A stretch of 64,000 nucleotides of DNA from the IMG/VR virus record IMGVR_UViG_3300046791_000499, positions 1 through 64,000 of that record, one strand, 5' to 3'. Shown piece by piece: positions 7,325 to 16,069 of this stretch; position 1 is the stretch's first letter, and every line of letters begins with the position of its first letter. The notes under the pieces are model-generated. The model was not told the DNA's origin and searched no databases. It saw only the letters and a list, made by a program, of their open reading frames with translations. Both the position numbers and the translations under genes were made by a program. The DNA comes from a virus.

Positions 7325-9060
7325 AGCTCACCCCGCGTCCGTACCAGATCGAGTCGAAGCGATCGGTCTACCGCGCCTTCAAGGAGGGTGCTCGCCGCGT
7401 GCTGGTCGTCATGCCCACCGGCACCGGCAAGACCGTGACGTTCGCTTCGATCGTCGCTGACGCGGTGGCGCAGGGGAAGCGCGTGGCCATCCTTGCCCAC
7501 CGCGAAGAGTTGCTCGACCAGGCCGCCGAAAAGATCGAGACGCTCGCCGGCATCCCCGTGGCGATCGAACAGGGGACGCGGAAACAGGCAGGCGATGACG
7601 CGCGGGTCGTCATCGCCTGCGTGTTCTCGTTGATCCGTCGGCTCGATCGGTTCCCAGCGGATCGGTTCGATCTCATCATCATCGACGAAGCCCACCGGTC
7701 GCTGGCGAACACGTATCGACAGCTACTTGCACACTTCTCCTCCGCCCGCGTGCTCGGAGTGACCGCGACGCCCAACCGCGGCGATGAACTGGCGCTGGTC
7801 CAGGTCTACTCGATCCTCGCATACGAGATGACGCCAGCAGACGCCGTGCTCAACGGCTGGCTCGTGCCGTATCGGACCGTGACGATCGAACTGCAGTCGC
7901 TCGATCTCACGACCGTGCGGCGGCGCAACGGAGAATTCCTGGCCGGCGAACTCGGGGCGGCCATGTCCGAGATGCGGGCACTACGAGAGGCGGTTGAGCC
8001 CGCGGTCGAACTCGCCGGCCACCTTCGCGCGATCGTGTTCACGTGCACGGTCGCACACATGCACATCGTCGCCGAGACCGTGCGGGCTGTGGCCAACGAG
8101 CGCCGCCTGAGTCTGACGGTGGCCACGGTCGATGGGTCGACCGCGAAGGATGAGCGCCGCCAGATCATGGCCGACTACAAGTCCGGCAAGATCCGCTGGC
8201 TGATCAACGTCGACATCGCGACCGAGGGCTTTGATGCACCCGAGACCGAGGCCATCATCGACATGCAGCCGAACGAGGCCCGCTCGCGGTTCACCCAAAA
8301 GAAAGGCCGCGGCGCTCGACCCCTGCCCGGGGTAGTCGATGGCGTCGATGCAGCCGAGATGGCGGTGCGGCTCGATCTGTTCATGGCCAACGGCCAGATC
8401 CCAACGGAGCCGGACCCTTGGCTGGTCGCGGCCATCATCGGGATCCACCGTGGCGACGATGCAGCAGCACGGAGGATGGCGATCATGATGTCGGCCAAGC
8501 CCGAGTGCCTCGTGCTCGACTTCACCGACAACTCCGGCAAGTTCGATTTGGCCACCGAGATCGACGCCTTGGGCGGGGACTACGAACTTCCGGTCCAGCG
8601 CGAGGCCCAACGACTCCTCGCCGACGGTGGCGCCCGCCACCTGCTCGACGCGCTCGAGCAAGCCCGTGCCGCTCGAGCAGCCAAGATCCGCGAGGCTCGG
8701 GCGAGGCAGGGCGACCCCTTCGCCATGTTCGACATTCCGTTCCGTCAGGAGAAGTACGGCCGGCCACCGACGGAGAAGCACCAGCGCATCGTCGCGCCGC
8801 TCAAGATCCCGATCGCCGAACTCGGGTGGCGCCAGGCCAACGACCTCTGCAACGAGTTGGCGCGGCGCGAGCACGCCGACCTTTCCATGTACGAGCAAGC
8901 CCGGCTTCTTGCGCAGCTCGGCTGCCCGGTCGCGTGGCTTCCAGACATGTCCCGGCGCGAGGCGTCGGAGATGCTGGGTGAACTGGCCAAGGACTACTGG
9001 GTCAGGCCCAAGGACTGGCACGGAATACGCGAGCGGTCCCGTCGGTCGGCTGCTGCATGA
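7321..9060 (+). CDS. DEAH-box SF2 helicase, RadD-like
   Basis: 579 residues from GTG 7321. Domain 1: LTPRPYQIES (Q-like motif), Walker A MPTGTGKT (~32-39), motif II IIDEAHRS, motif III GVTATP. Domain 2: VATDGS-equivalent region VATVDGS, motif V NVDIATEGFD, motif VI FTQKKGRGARP. A ~200-residue C-terminal extension follows. The architecture matches RadD/YejH-type helicases that act with SSB on branched DNA. Likely acts in phage recombination or repair; it is far from the RecE/RecT cluster. An internal promoter (P5) lies in its last codons. Confidence 0.9.
   Translation: MKLTPRPYQIESKRSVYRAFKEGARRVLVVMPTGTGKTVTFASIVADAVAQGKRVAILAHREELLDQAAEKIETLAGIPVAIEQGTRKQAGDDARVVIACVFSLIRRLDRFPADRFDLIIIDEAHRSLANTYRQLLAHFSSARVLGVTATPNRGDELALVQVYSILAYEMTPADAVLNGWLVPYRTVTIELQSLDLTTVRRRNGEFLAGELGAAMSEMRALREAVEPAVELAGHLRAIVFTCTVAHMHIVAETVRAVANERRLSLTVATVDGSTAKDERRQIMADYKSGKIRWLINVDIATEGFDAPETEAIIDMQPNEARSRFTQKKGRGARPLPGVVDGVDAAEMAVRLDLFMANGQIPTEPDPWLVAAIIGIHRGDDAAARRMAIMMSAKPECLVLDFTDNSGKFDLATEIDALGGDYELPVQREAQRLLADGGARHLLDALEQARAARAAKIREARARQGDPFAMFDIPFRQEKYGRPPTEKHQRIVAPLKIPIAELGWRQANDLCNELARREHADLSMYEQARLLAQLGCPVAWLPDMSRREASEMLGELAKDYWVRPKDWHGIRERSRRSAAA
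9022..9047 (+). promoter_or_regulatory. Candidate leaderless promoter P5
   Basis: GGAATA-N16-GGTC inside the 3' end of the helicase gene, nine bases to ATG 9057 (35 from first G). Confidence 0.7.
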
Positions 9061-9344
9061 GCCACAAGCCCGACTACAGCGACCCTCCCTACTTCGGCGA
9101 GCCCGACGATGACGAGTTCGAGCCCATCCGCGATGCCGAGATGGAGGCGCTGCAGGCCGACTACCCCGGCGACTTCGTGAGCCGGGTTCGGATCCTGACG
9201 CCGTCCGGCAACTGGATCGAGGCCATCGCTCACCACGGCGATGAGGTCGGGACGCTGCTCGCCACACTGTGCTGCGTCACCGGCCCCAAGAACGAACTCG
9301 AGCGCGACGCCATGGCCGCCCTCCAGAAAGCGCTCACGTCATGA
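9057..9344 (+). CDS. Hypothetical acidic protein
   Basis: 95 residues; starts with an acidic segment (PYFGEPDDDEFEP). Expressed from P5 and ATGA-coupled to the helicase stop, so it can be translated by coupling or from its own transcript. No family recognised. Confidence 0.65.
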   Translation: MSHKPDYSDPPYFGEPDDDEFEPIRDAEMEALQADYPGDFVSRVRILTPSGNWIEAIAHHGDEVGTLLATLCCVTGPKNELERDAMAALQKALTS

Positions 9345-9607
9345 TCGGCATGGGCTCCGTGACGATCCAGATCAACGGCGTGCCGCTGCTGCCCGCTGAT
9401 CCGAAAGCAAGGCGCGCGGCCATTCAAGCAAGTGCCGAGACGTTCGGCCGCAACACCGTCGCCGCAGGCTTCAACAAGGCCAGCGACATGCCGAGCCCGG
9501 CGGCGTACCAACGCGCAGCCGCGGCCGCTGCCACGATGATGGAGCATCAAACCATCCATCTGGACCTGCTCGTGAACCTGATCGCGGAAGCTGTGGACAC
9601 GCCATGA
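9341..9607 (+). CDS. Hypothetical protein
   Basis: 88 residues from ATG 9341 (ATGA overlap). A beta start (SVTIQINGVPLLP) followed by Ala-rich helices. No family recognised. Confidence 0.65.
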   Translation: MIGMGSVTIQINGVPLLPADPKARRAAIQASAETFGRNTVAAGFNKASDMPSPAAYQRAAAAAATMMEHQTIHLDLLVNLIAEAVDTP

Positions 9608-9903
9608 CCACGCGCGAGTACATCTACATCCCGGCGCGCACGCCTGATGAACAGGCCGCCAATCCTCGCTACGATCCGATCTCCATGGAGCGCAAGCCGG
9701 ATCGTCTCTGGTCATTGGCTGTCGGCCGGCATGATCCCGATGCGGTCATCGACCCCGAGATGCCGCTGATCCACGGCCAGACAGCCTGGGTCGAAGACGT
9801 CGGCCACGACTGGCGATGGCGCGATGGCCAGTTGTTCTACCACCCAGGCGGCGAGCGAGATGGCGGGCTCTGGCTTGCTCTCGTCTTCGCGGAGATGCCA
9901 TGA
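9604..9903 (+). CDS. Hypothetical protein
   Basis: 99 residues, ATGA overlaps at both ends, rich in Trp, His and Asp (VGHDWRWRDGQLFYHPG). Could be a small metal-binding fold; unproven. Confidence 0.6.
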   Translation: MTTREYIYIPARTPDEQAANPRYDPISMERKPDRLWSLAVGRHDPDAVIDPEMPLIHGQTAWVEDVGHDWRWRDGQLFYHPGGERDGGLWLALVFAEMP

Positions 9904-10127
9904 GCAGGGGATCCAGCGGCTCGTCGTACGGGCACAAGTGCATGCGCCAGCCCATGGATCGGCACGCCTACGTCATCATGTGGGTCACCGATCACAAGCA
10001 CGTGGGCAGCCGTCTCCGCCATCCTCGCGTGAGTCGACGGTACACCGATGAAGCTGGCGCCCGGCGGTTCTGTGCCAAGTGGGGTTGCAAGCTACCCGCC
10101 GGACTCGAGCGGGACGTGAAGGCGTGA
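9900..10127 (+). CDS. Small basic hypothetical protein
   Basis: 75 residues, basic, with Cys at ~14, 57 and 62. ATGA overlap with the previous gene. No family recognised. Confidence 0.55.
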   Translation: MSRGSSGSSYGHKCMRQPMDRHAYVIMWVTDHKHVGSRLRHPRVSRRYTDEAGARRFCAKWGCKLPAGLERDVKA

Positions 10128-10129
10128 CG

Positions 10130-10408
10130 ATGGCCAAGCATCTCCAACTTCCCAGCGCTGATCTTCCGCAGTCCGATCGCTATCAGATGCCGGACCCGGA
10201 CGGTGAACTCGGCGAGGCGTACGAGAGGCTGTACCACCAAGCCTATCTCGACCAGCCGCTCAGCCGCGAAGACGTCAAGGACGTGCTCATGCTCGCCCAC
10301 GGCTACCTCGATCTCACCACATACGATCTCGGGCAGGAATGCTGCGTCGGGAAGTTGCGAGACATCTGGCGAGCGCGTCGTCGCCGGGCTGCGGAAGGTG
10401 CCGGATGA
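10130..10408 (+). CDS. Hypothetical protein
   Basis: 92 residues. ATG 10130 is preferred over GTG 10124 because GAAGG is seven bases upstream of it. Helical core with REDVKDVLMLAHGYLDL and a basic tail RARRRRAA that may bind nucleic acid. ATGA-coupled to the next gene. Confidence 0.6.
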   Translation: MAKHLQLPSADLPQSDRYQMPDPDGELGEAYERLYHQAYLDQPLSREDVKDVLMLAHGYLDLTTYDLGQECCVGKLRDIWRARRRRAAEGAG

Positions 10409-10893
10409 CCGTCATGGACGGCGGCGGGCCGAGCGAGCAGCCCTTCGAGCGCGTGCACCTGCCGATCCCGCCAGACTTCACGGGGCCGATCTGCGCCGAC
10501 TGCAAGAGCGTCCGTGGCTCGGAGCGTGGAGATCGGTACGCGTTCGGTGTGCATCTCTCCCGCTGCCTTGCCCACGCCTACCGCGTGACCCAGCCCGCCC
10601 GGCGGTGCACGATCACAGGCGAGATCTATCAAGAGCAGATCGAATACCCGCTGTGTCGCGACCACAACGACCTCGGGCAGTGCGAGAGGTTCGAGCCCAA
10701 GCACGGCGTGGGGCTCGTCGCGCTCGAGGAATCTGCTCGAGCGGAGGCCGGCTCCGGCGATCCCTATCGGTCGCTGGTGCCTAGCCGCGGTGGTGACGTC
10801 GGACCCGGTGAACTGCGCGGCGGCGGCCCTGGCCCGTTGAAGCTGTTGGCAGGCAGCATCGGCCGCTGGCTCGTCATCTGGGGTTCGTCGTGA
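10405..10893 (+). CDS. Cys/His-rich hypothetical protein
   Basis: 162 residues. Residues ~30-95 hold CADCKS, a later RRCTITG, PLCRDHN and QCERF, spaced like two zinc sites. The tail is Gly/Pro-rich. Expected to be a zinc-stabilised binding protein; no known family. Confidence 0.6.
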   Translation: MTVMDGGGPSEQPFERVHLPIPPDFTGPICADCKSVRGSERGDRYAFGVHLSRCLAHAYRVTQPARRCTITGEIYQEQIEYPLCRDHNDLGQCERFEPKHGVGLVALEESARAEAGSGDPYRSLVPSRGGDVGPGELRGGGPGPLKLLAGSIGRWLVIWGSS

Positions 10894-11246
10894 CCGATCT
10901 TCGTCCGGCGCTCTCCGCCAAGCTCAAGATCCTGAGCGAAGGTCCGCAGTGGTTCACGTGGCCTGGCTTCGGTAACGAGACGCTGCAGCGGCTTCGGCTC
11001 GAAGCAGTGCCCGAGCAAGCGGCCTTTGATCCGCCCGGCGTGCTCGCCATCATCGTCAGCCGATCCAAGTTCGGGCTCGCCCGCGTCGTCTACAAGGACG
11101 GGCTGTGGGCGCACGATGTCCGATGGCTGCACGGCGGTGGCGTGGGCAGCCTTCCGATCTCGGCCTCGCTCCGAATCCACCGGCCGGACGTTCGCGCCGT
11201 GGCCACCGAGTCCCGCGACCGTGCTTCACCGGAGACACCCTCATGA
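10890..11246 (+). CDS. Hypothetical protein
   Basis: 118 residues from GTG 10890 (GTGA overlap). Beta-rich centre (GVLAIIVSRSKFGLARVVYK). No motif recognised. Confidence 0.55.
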   Translation: MTDLRPALSAKLKILSEGPQWFTWPGFGNETLQRLRLEAVPEQAAFDPPGVLAIIVSRSKFGLARVVYKDGLWAHDVRWLHGGGVGSLPISASLRIHRPDVRAVATESRDRASPETPS

Positions 11247-11923
11247 CCCTCGACGAAACCATCCGCGACTGCGTGCACTTCTACCCCTCGCTGTTCGAGA
11301 GCCGCATCTCTGCGCTCGACCATCTCTACTGCGTGCTCGGCAACGGCTACGACTGGCAGGACGGGGTGCTCGTGGAGCGCGGCACCTACAAGCCGTTTGA
11401 GCCCATGGTCCGGCTCGAGCACCAACGCCAAGCACGGGAGGAAGAGTTCTCGGATGCGCTCTCTGGTGTTCTCAGCGACTGGTACGTGAAGCGGGCAGCG
11501 GTCATCCGACGCGTGCACGAAAACGAGCAGGCGATCGTGACCGGCGCCATGAACTACACCCTCGTGGGCAAGCACGGATTCTACCCGCTGACCGCGATCT
11601 CGTGCCCTCGCCATCTGTCCGAGGTTCCCGACGATGTCCAACCCGACTGGCTTGCTGGCGCCGTCGAGGTCGCGGAGCTGATCATCGCGTTCGGCGAGCA
11701 CTTTGACCGGGCCTTCGTGGTTGGCGAGTTCGAGGATGACACCGATCGGCGGCGAGAAAACGCTCAGGCCAACGCCGCGGTCGCCAAGGTCGTGCTCGCG
11801 GATCTGCGCGCCAGGTTCCCGGGATGCTCTGCGCCGCCCGGCCTGGGGCTCGCTGGGCTCACCTGGAATGCCGCGCCGTCCTCCCCGGTCGAGCCCAATC
11901 ATGGGGTTCATCCACGACACTGA
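11243..11923 (+). CDS. Hypothetical protein
   Basis: 226 residues, ATGA overlap. Helical, with several Trp/Tyr/His; contains LIIAFGEHFDRAFVVGEFED near residue 150. The last ~30 residues are low-complexity and overlap promoter P6 and the next start, so the C-terminus may be dispensable. No family recognised. Confidence 0.6.
   Translation: MTLDETIRDCVHFYPSLFESRISALDHLYCVLGNGYDWQDGVLVERGTYKPFEPMVRLEHQRQAREEEFSDALSGVLSDWYVKRAAVIRRVHENEQAIVTGAMNYTLVGKHGFYPLTAISCPRHLSEVPDDVQPDWLAGAVEVAELIIAFGEHFDRAFVVGEFEDDTDRRRENAQANAAVAKVVLADLRARFPGCSAPPGLGLAGLTWNAAPSSPVEPNHGVHPRH
11865..11890 (+). promoter_or_regulatory. Candidate leaderless promoter P6
   Basis: GGAATG-N16-GGTC in the 3' end of the previous gene; ATG 11901 follows ten bases later (36 from first G). 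Confidence 0.75.
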
Positions 11924-12389
11924 CGACCCGTCCTTCAACGGGATCACCGTTGAGTCCCGCTCGAATGCCAAGACCTTCGTGCTCGGGCTCGACCTACTCG
12001 ATCCCGACGACCCGCTCGACGTCGCCGATCAGCCCGAGACCGTGGCCTTCTCGTTCAACGGCGAGGCCATCCTGGTCGGCAGCGACTCATCCGAGAGCCG
12101 CGTCTGGCTCGAGATCAAACTCGACAACATCGACGCGATCCGCAAGGCGCTCGACCTAGCCGAAGAGTACGGGCTCGAGCACGGCTGGCAGCCCGCGTCC
12201 CTGCCGAAACTCCCTTGGTACTGGTCCTGGGAATGGGCCAACGGCAAGTGGCAGGCTCGCAGCACGAGCAACGTGCTCGTCGGCTACGACGCAGACGGCC
12301 AACTGCTCGCGCTCGATCCCGAAGGTGAGCCCGTCCGCGCGGGTGACATTGTCGATGCGGTGTTCACCGCGAACGGCGGTGCACCATGA
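11901..12389 (+). CDS. Hypothetical protein
   Basis: 162 residues, beta-rich, ending in a WYWSWEWANGKW segment and a short VLVGYDADG strand. Start fixed by P6. ATGA-coupled to the J-domain/kinase gene, so probably works with it. No family recognised. Confidence 0.65.
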   Translation: MGFIHDTDDPSFNGITVESRSNAKTFVLGLDLLDPDDPLDVADQPETVAFSFNGEAILVGSDSSESRVWLEIKLDNIDAIRKALDLAEEYGLEHGWQPASLPKLPWYWSWEWANGKWQARSTSNVLVGYDADGQLLALDPEGEPVRAGDIVDAVFTANGGAP

Positions 12390-13435
12390 CCGCCCACAAG
12401 GACTACTACGCGCTGCTCGAGGTCGACCGCGAGGCCGACGTGCCCACGATCAAGGCCGCCTATCGCCGCAAGGCCCACGGCCACCATCCCGATCGCGGTG
12501 GCAACCCGGCCGACTTCGCTGCCGTTCGAGAAGCGCTCGACGTGCTCACCGATCCAGCCAAGCGAACGCGCTACGACCGGCTCGGAACCGCCGCCCCCGT
12601 CCAGATCCGCTCCAAGGACCACGTCTACACAGTCAGCGGTCCGGTCGCTACCGGCGACCTCGCCGAGTTGCTCGCGGCCGACGACGAGACCGGCGCGCCC
12701 GTCGTGCTCAAGAGCCTGCGCGATCCTGCGAACGCCGACCTATTCGCCAACGAGGCCGCGCGGCTGGCTCGGCTGACAGTGGTCAATGGCTCCTACTCCC
12801 GCTACTTCACGACCTTGCGCGAGTCGTTTCCGGTACGAGACTCCAACCGGGTGCGACGAGATGTCCACGTGTTCGACCGGCTCGACGGATGGTTCACGCT
12901 GTTGGCGGTTCAAGCCAAGCAACCGCGCCTGCAGTTCGAGCACGCCGTGTGGATGTTCAACCGCATGCTTGAGGCGCTCGGCCACGCGCACAGCCTCGGC
13001 ATCGTACACGGCGCCATCGTGCCCGCGCACGTCATGGTCTACGCGACCACCGACGTCGACAGCGAGTGGGACCACGGGCTCAAGTTGCTCGACTGGTGCT
13101 ACGCCGTCGACGTCGGCAAGCCGATCACCGCGATCGCTCCGGCCTGGCGGGAGTTCTACCCGCCCGAGGTCTTCGCCAAGCGAGCCGCTGGGCACTCGAC
13201 CGACATCTACATGGCCGTCAAAACGATCATCTACCTGCTCGGTGGTGACGTGAAAACGGACGCGATGCCGAACTCGGTCCCCGGCTACCTCCAAAACTTT
13301 CTCCGCGGGTGCACATTGGGCAACCCCGCGTGTCGACCCTCGGACGCGTGGAAACTCCACAGGGATTTCACGGCATTCATGAAGGCCAATTACGGCCCCA
13401 GGAAGTACGTCCGATTCACATTGCCCACCAACTGA
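12386..13435 (+). CDS. DnaJ J-domain fused to protein-kinase-like (pseudokinase) domain
   Basis: 349 residues. Residues ~1-65 are a J-domain with DYYALLEV, AYRRKA and the HPD loop (HHPDRGG), which stimulates Hsp70 ATPase. Residues ~70-320 resemble a protein kinase: VVLKSLRDP has the beta-3 Lys, and HSLGIVHGAIVPAHVMV matches the catalytic loop, but the expected HRD Asp is absent (HGA) and DFG is replaced by DWC. It is therefore probably catalytically weak or a pseudokinase scaffold. The VWA gene follows 22 bases later, suggesting a signalling pair. Confidence 0.85.
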   Translation: MTAHKDYYALLEVDREADVPTIKAAYRRKAHGHHPDRGGNPADFAAVREALDVLTDPAKRTRYDRLGTAAPVQIRSKDHVYTVSGPVATGDLAELLAADDETGAPVVLKSLRDPANADLFANEAARLARLTVVNGSYSRYFTTLRESFPVRDSNRVRRDVHVFDRLDGWFTLLAVQAKQPRLQFEHAVWMFNRMLEALGHAHSLGIVHGAIVPAHVMVYATTDVDSEWDHGLKLLDWCYAVDVGKPITAIAPAWREFYPPEVFAKRAAGHSTDIYMAVKTIIYLLGGDVKTDAMPNSVPGYLQNFLRGCTLGNPACRPSDAWKLHRDFTAFMKANYGPRKYVRFTLPTN

Positions 13436-13457
13436 CAGATGAAAGCGAGGCCCCACC

Positions 13458-14447
13458 ATGGGCGGATCACGATGGTCTGAGGACCACTACCAACAGCAAG
13501 TCGACAACTCAGTGCGCTCGCACGGGTCGGCGTTCGTTTACCACACGCAAGTCAAGAGCGGCAAAGCAGAGGAGGGCGTCCACGCCGACCTCGATCCGCG
13601 CAAGCTCAAGAACGGCCAGCGCGAGGCCCGAGACTCCGACGCGCATCCCAACAGCACGGGGGTCCTGGTGTTCCTCGACGTCACCGGCACCATGGAGGCG
13701 GTGGTCAAGCGGATCCACGCGTCGCTGCCGTCGTTCATGGGGCTGCTCACCCGCAAGAACTACCTGGTCGATCCGCAAGTTCTCTTCGGGGCAGTCGGCG
13801 ACGCGGTCTCCGATAAGGCTCCGCTGCAGGTCGGGCAGTTCGAGAGCGGCGCGGAGATGGAAGGTGACCTCTCGAAGTTCTGGATCGAAGGCCAGGGCGG
13901 CGGCCAGTCGATGGAGAGCTATGAACTCGCGGCCTACTTCGGAGCGCGCCACACCGTGCTCGACTGCGTCGAGAAGCGCAGCAAGAAGGGCTACGCGTTC
14001 TTCATCGGCGACGAGAAGCCGTGGCCCAAGGTGCACGCCGAGCACATCCGCGAGTGGTTCGGAACCTCCGAGGCCCGCGACATTCCGACGCCGCAGATCT
14101 TCAAAGAGCTGCAGGACATGTATCACGTATTCATCGTGCTCCCGATCGGCTCGAGCAATGGCGACCGATTCAAGCGCGAGTGGCAAGCGATCGTCGGACC
14201 CGAGAACGTGCTCGTGCTTTCCGAACCAGAAGCCGCGGCCGAATTGATCGCTGCGCAGATCGGCTTGTGCGAGCAAGCCGTCGACATGGGTCAGATGCAA
14301 CGTGACCTGATCGACATCGGGACTTCGGCCGCACTCGTGCCCGGGGTCATGAGCGCCGTGAGCCAGGTGGCCGCGAGCAACCGTTCGAGCATCGCCCACA
14401 CCGACGCGTTCGGAGGCGCTGGTTCGGACCGAGTCCAACGCTTGTAG
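13458..14447 (+). CDS. VWA-domain protein
   Basis: 329 residues. LVFLDVTGTMEAV near residue 72 fits a MIDAS loop (DxTxT variant of DxSxS), followed by a Rossmann-like series with FGAVGDA, GQGGGQS (~residue 147, second MIDAS position), FFIGDE and FIVLPIG. VWA proteins pair with kinases and AAA+ proteins in metal-dependent assemblies. A GAGG lies nine bases before the ATG. The gene ends before the purA/purZ-like hairpin and promoter. Confidence 0.85.
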   Translation: MGGSRWSEDHYQQQVDNSVRSHGSAFVYHTQVKSGKAEEGVHADLDPRKLKNGQREARDSDAHPNSTGVLVFLDVTGTMEAVVKRIHASLPSFMGLLTRKNYLVDPQVLFGAVGDAVSDKAPLQVGQFESGAEMEGDLSKFWIEGQGGGQSMESYELAAYFGARHTVLDCVEKRSKKGYAFFIGDEKPWPKVHAEHIREWFGTSEARDIPTPQIFKELQDMYHVFIVLPIGSSNGDRFKREWQAIVGPENVLVLSEPEAAAELIAAQIGLCEQAVDMGQMQRDLIDIGTSAALVPGVMSAVSQVAASNRSSIAHTDAFGGAGSDRVQRL

Positions 14448-14465
14448 CCGACGCGCGGATCCGAA

Positions 14466-14499
14466 CGAGGCCGGCCGTGGGAATCCACCGCCGGCCTCG
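14466..14499 (+). terminator. Perfect 10-bp hairpin overlapping promoter P7
   Basis: CGAGGCCGGC (14466-14475) pairs fully with GCCGGCCTCG (14490-14499); inside, GTGG pairs with CCAC around GAAT. A short GCTGTTTCT follows. It may end the VWA transcript. The -35-like GGAATC of P7 forms the loop, so hairpin and promoter are physically linked. Confidence 0.6.
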
Positions 14500-14505
14500 C
14501 TGTTT
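14480..14505 (+). promoter_or_regulatory. Candidate leaderless promoter P7 (purA/purZ-like)
   Basis: GGAATC-N16-GTTT, then eight bases to ATG 14514 (34 from first G). The -10-like block is weak. It favours ATG 14514 over ATG 14508. Confidence 0.55.
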
Positions 14506-14513
14506 CTATGGGT

Positions 14514-15782
14514 ATGACCAACGTGATCATGGTGGCCGGGCTCGGCTTCGGCGACGAAGGCAAAGGCACCGTCGTCGAGGCGCTCGTGGATCGGTGGAAA
14601 GCTCCGTTGGTGGTTCGCTTCAACGGTGGCGCGCAATGTGCCCACAACGTCGTGGACATCGACGGCCGACACCACACCTTCGCGCAGTTCGGATGCGGCA
14701 CCCTGCTTGGGGCGCGGACGTTCCTCTCGCACAAGGTACTGGTCGACCCGCTCGCGCTCGTCAACGAAGCCACGCACCTTCACGAGATCGGTGTACGGGA
14801 TCCGATGTCGATGCTCACCATCGACCGCGACGCCCCCGTGATCACGCCCTACCACAAGCTCGCCAACCGCAAGCGCGAGCAGGCGCGAGGCGGGCTCATC
14901 CACGGGAGTTGCGGCATGGGCATCGGCGAGACCAGGGTTGACGCGACGGAGAACCCAGCCGAGTACCTGCGCGTCGGCGACCTCTTCGATCGTGACCGGC
15001 TGCAGCGTGGCCTCGCCCGCGCTCGCGACCGCGTCTGTGCCGAGTTCGGCCCCGACGAGTCCTTCGACTGCGCCATGGAATTCGGCGAGGTCATGTGGCG
15101 CATTTGGGCCCTCGCCAACCGCCTGCGAGGACAAGTCGTCGACCGGACCTGGCTCGAGGGTGAACTCGAGCGCAACGACACGACCGTGTTCGAGGGTGCA
15201 CAGGGCGTGCTCTTGGATCAGTCGTGGGGATTCCAGCCGCACACCACGTGGAGCGACACGACCTTCCGCTGGGCTGACGAGCTGATCGCGGGCACCGACG
15301 TCGAGGTCGAGCGCATCGGCGTCACCAGGGCCTACCTCACCCGGCACGGCGCGGGCCCGATGCCCACCGAGCGAGATATGGATCTCGCCGAGCCTCACAA
15401 CGACGGTGGCTTCGCCGGGCACTTCCGCACGGGTATCCTCGACCTCAACCTGCTCGACTACGCCGTCAAGGTCTGCGATGGGATCGATGCGCTCGCCGTT
15501 ACGCACCTGGACCGGCGGCCTGCCTGGGACGTGTGTACTTCGTGGGGTGCTCTCGCCGACGCCGTCTTCGGCCGGCACGAGATCGGGATCGCGGCATCCG
15601 AGGCCGACCTCTACGCAAGTCAGACGAATCTCACGTGGCTACTCAACAAACTCGACTCGAGGCTGTTCGAGATGGCCACGTTCTCACCGCACGACCTGTG
15701 CATGCATTTGGCGCAGGTCGTCAAGGCCAGCGTTTACATCCGCTCGTTCGGCCCAACACGGACGAACAAGGTCTGGGGATAA
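14514..15782 (+). CDS. Adenylosuccinate synthetase family protein (PurA/PurZ0-type)
   Basis: 422 residues. GLGFGDEGKG carries the PurA P-loop with the catalytic Asp, and GGAQCAHN the catalytic His region. Further family marks are HGSCGMGIGET (IMP-loop position), VFEGAQGVLLD and TRHGAGPMPTE. PurA joins Asp to IMP. Phage PurZ uses dGMP to make the precursor of 2-aminoadenine (Z) DNA and usually replaces the active-site Asp with Ser, whereas PurZ0 enzymes keep Asp. The retained Asp therefore fits PurA or PurZ0. A phage context and a MazG-like gene at 21509 favour the deoxyribonucleotide role; substrate unproven. Confidence 0.88.
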   Translation: MTNVIMVAGLGFGDEGKGTVVEALVDRWKAPLVVRFNGGAQCAHNVVDIDGRHHTFAQFGCGTLLGARTFLSHKVLVDPLALVNEATHLHEIGVRDPMSMLTIDRDAPVITPYHKLANRKREQARGGLIHGSCGMGIGETRVDATENPAEYLRVGDLFDRDRLQRGLARARDRVCAEFGPDESFDCAMEFGEVMWRIWALANRLRGQVVDRTWLEGELERNDTTVFEGAQGVLLDQSWGFQPHTTWSDTTFRWADELIAGTDVEVERIGVTRAYLTRHGAGPMPTERDMDLAEPHNDGGFAGHFRTGILDLNLLDYAVKVCDGIDALAVTHLDRRPAWDVCTSWGALADAVFGRHEIGIAASEADLYASQTNLTWLLNKLDSRLFEMATFSPHDLCMHLAQVVKASVYIRSFGPTRTNKVWG

Positions 15783-16034
15783 CCGGTCCGCGCAACAACC
15801 GTGGAAAGTCAGCCGGATCGTTCGGTCTCGCAGCACCCGGATCTTGTAGACGAGCGCGCTCGCGATCGAGTACGTTGACGATCCGAAGATGAGCAGGCCC
15901 ACAAAAGGGCCGAGCCCCAACACCGCGACAGGCAAGAAGCGGGGGAGGGGCTCAGAGCGGGAGAGGAGCCCGCCGACATGAGCGAAGATACCCACACAAG
16001 CGATCCACGTCAACCCGCCATAGTTGCGCCGCAT
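15684..16034 (-). CDS. Small membrane protein on the opposite strand
   Basis: About 116 residues from ATG 16034. GC-rich third codon positions on this strand from ~16034 to ~15790 and two or three hydrophobic segments (LTWIACVGIFAHVGGLL, VAVLGLGPFVGLLIF, then STYSIASALVY) argue that it is real. The 3' end overlaps the end of the purA/purZ-like gene by ~100 bases antisense. It fills most of the otherwise gene-free stretch 15783-16069. No family recognised. Confidence 0.5.
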   Translation of the reverse strand: MRRNYGGLTWIACVGIFAHVGGLLSRSEPLPRFLPVAVLGLGPFVGLLIFGSSTYSIASALVYKIRVLRDRTIRLTFHGCCADRLSPDLVRPCWAERADVNAGLDDLRQMHAQVVR

Positions 16035-16069
16035 CAACTCGATCTGCGGTTGAGCGAGCGGAGGTCGCC

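Noticed and set aside
13509-15578. 689-residue minus-strand open frame
   Set aside because: Antisense to the VWA and PurA/PurZ-like genes, which carry conserved motifs; no start signal or domain in the minus frame.
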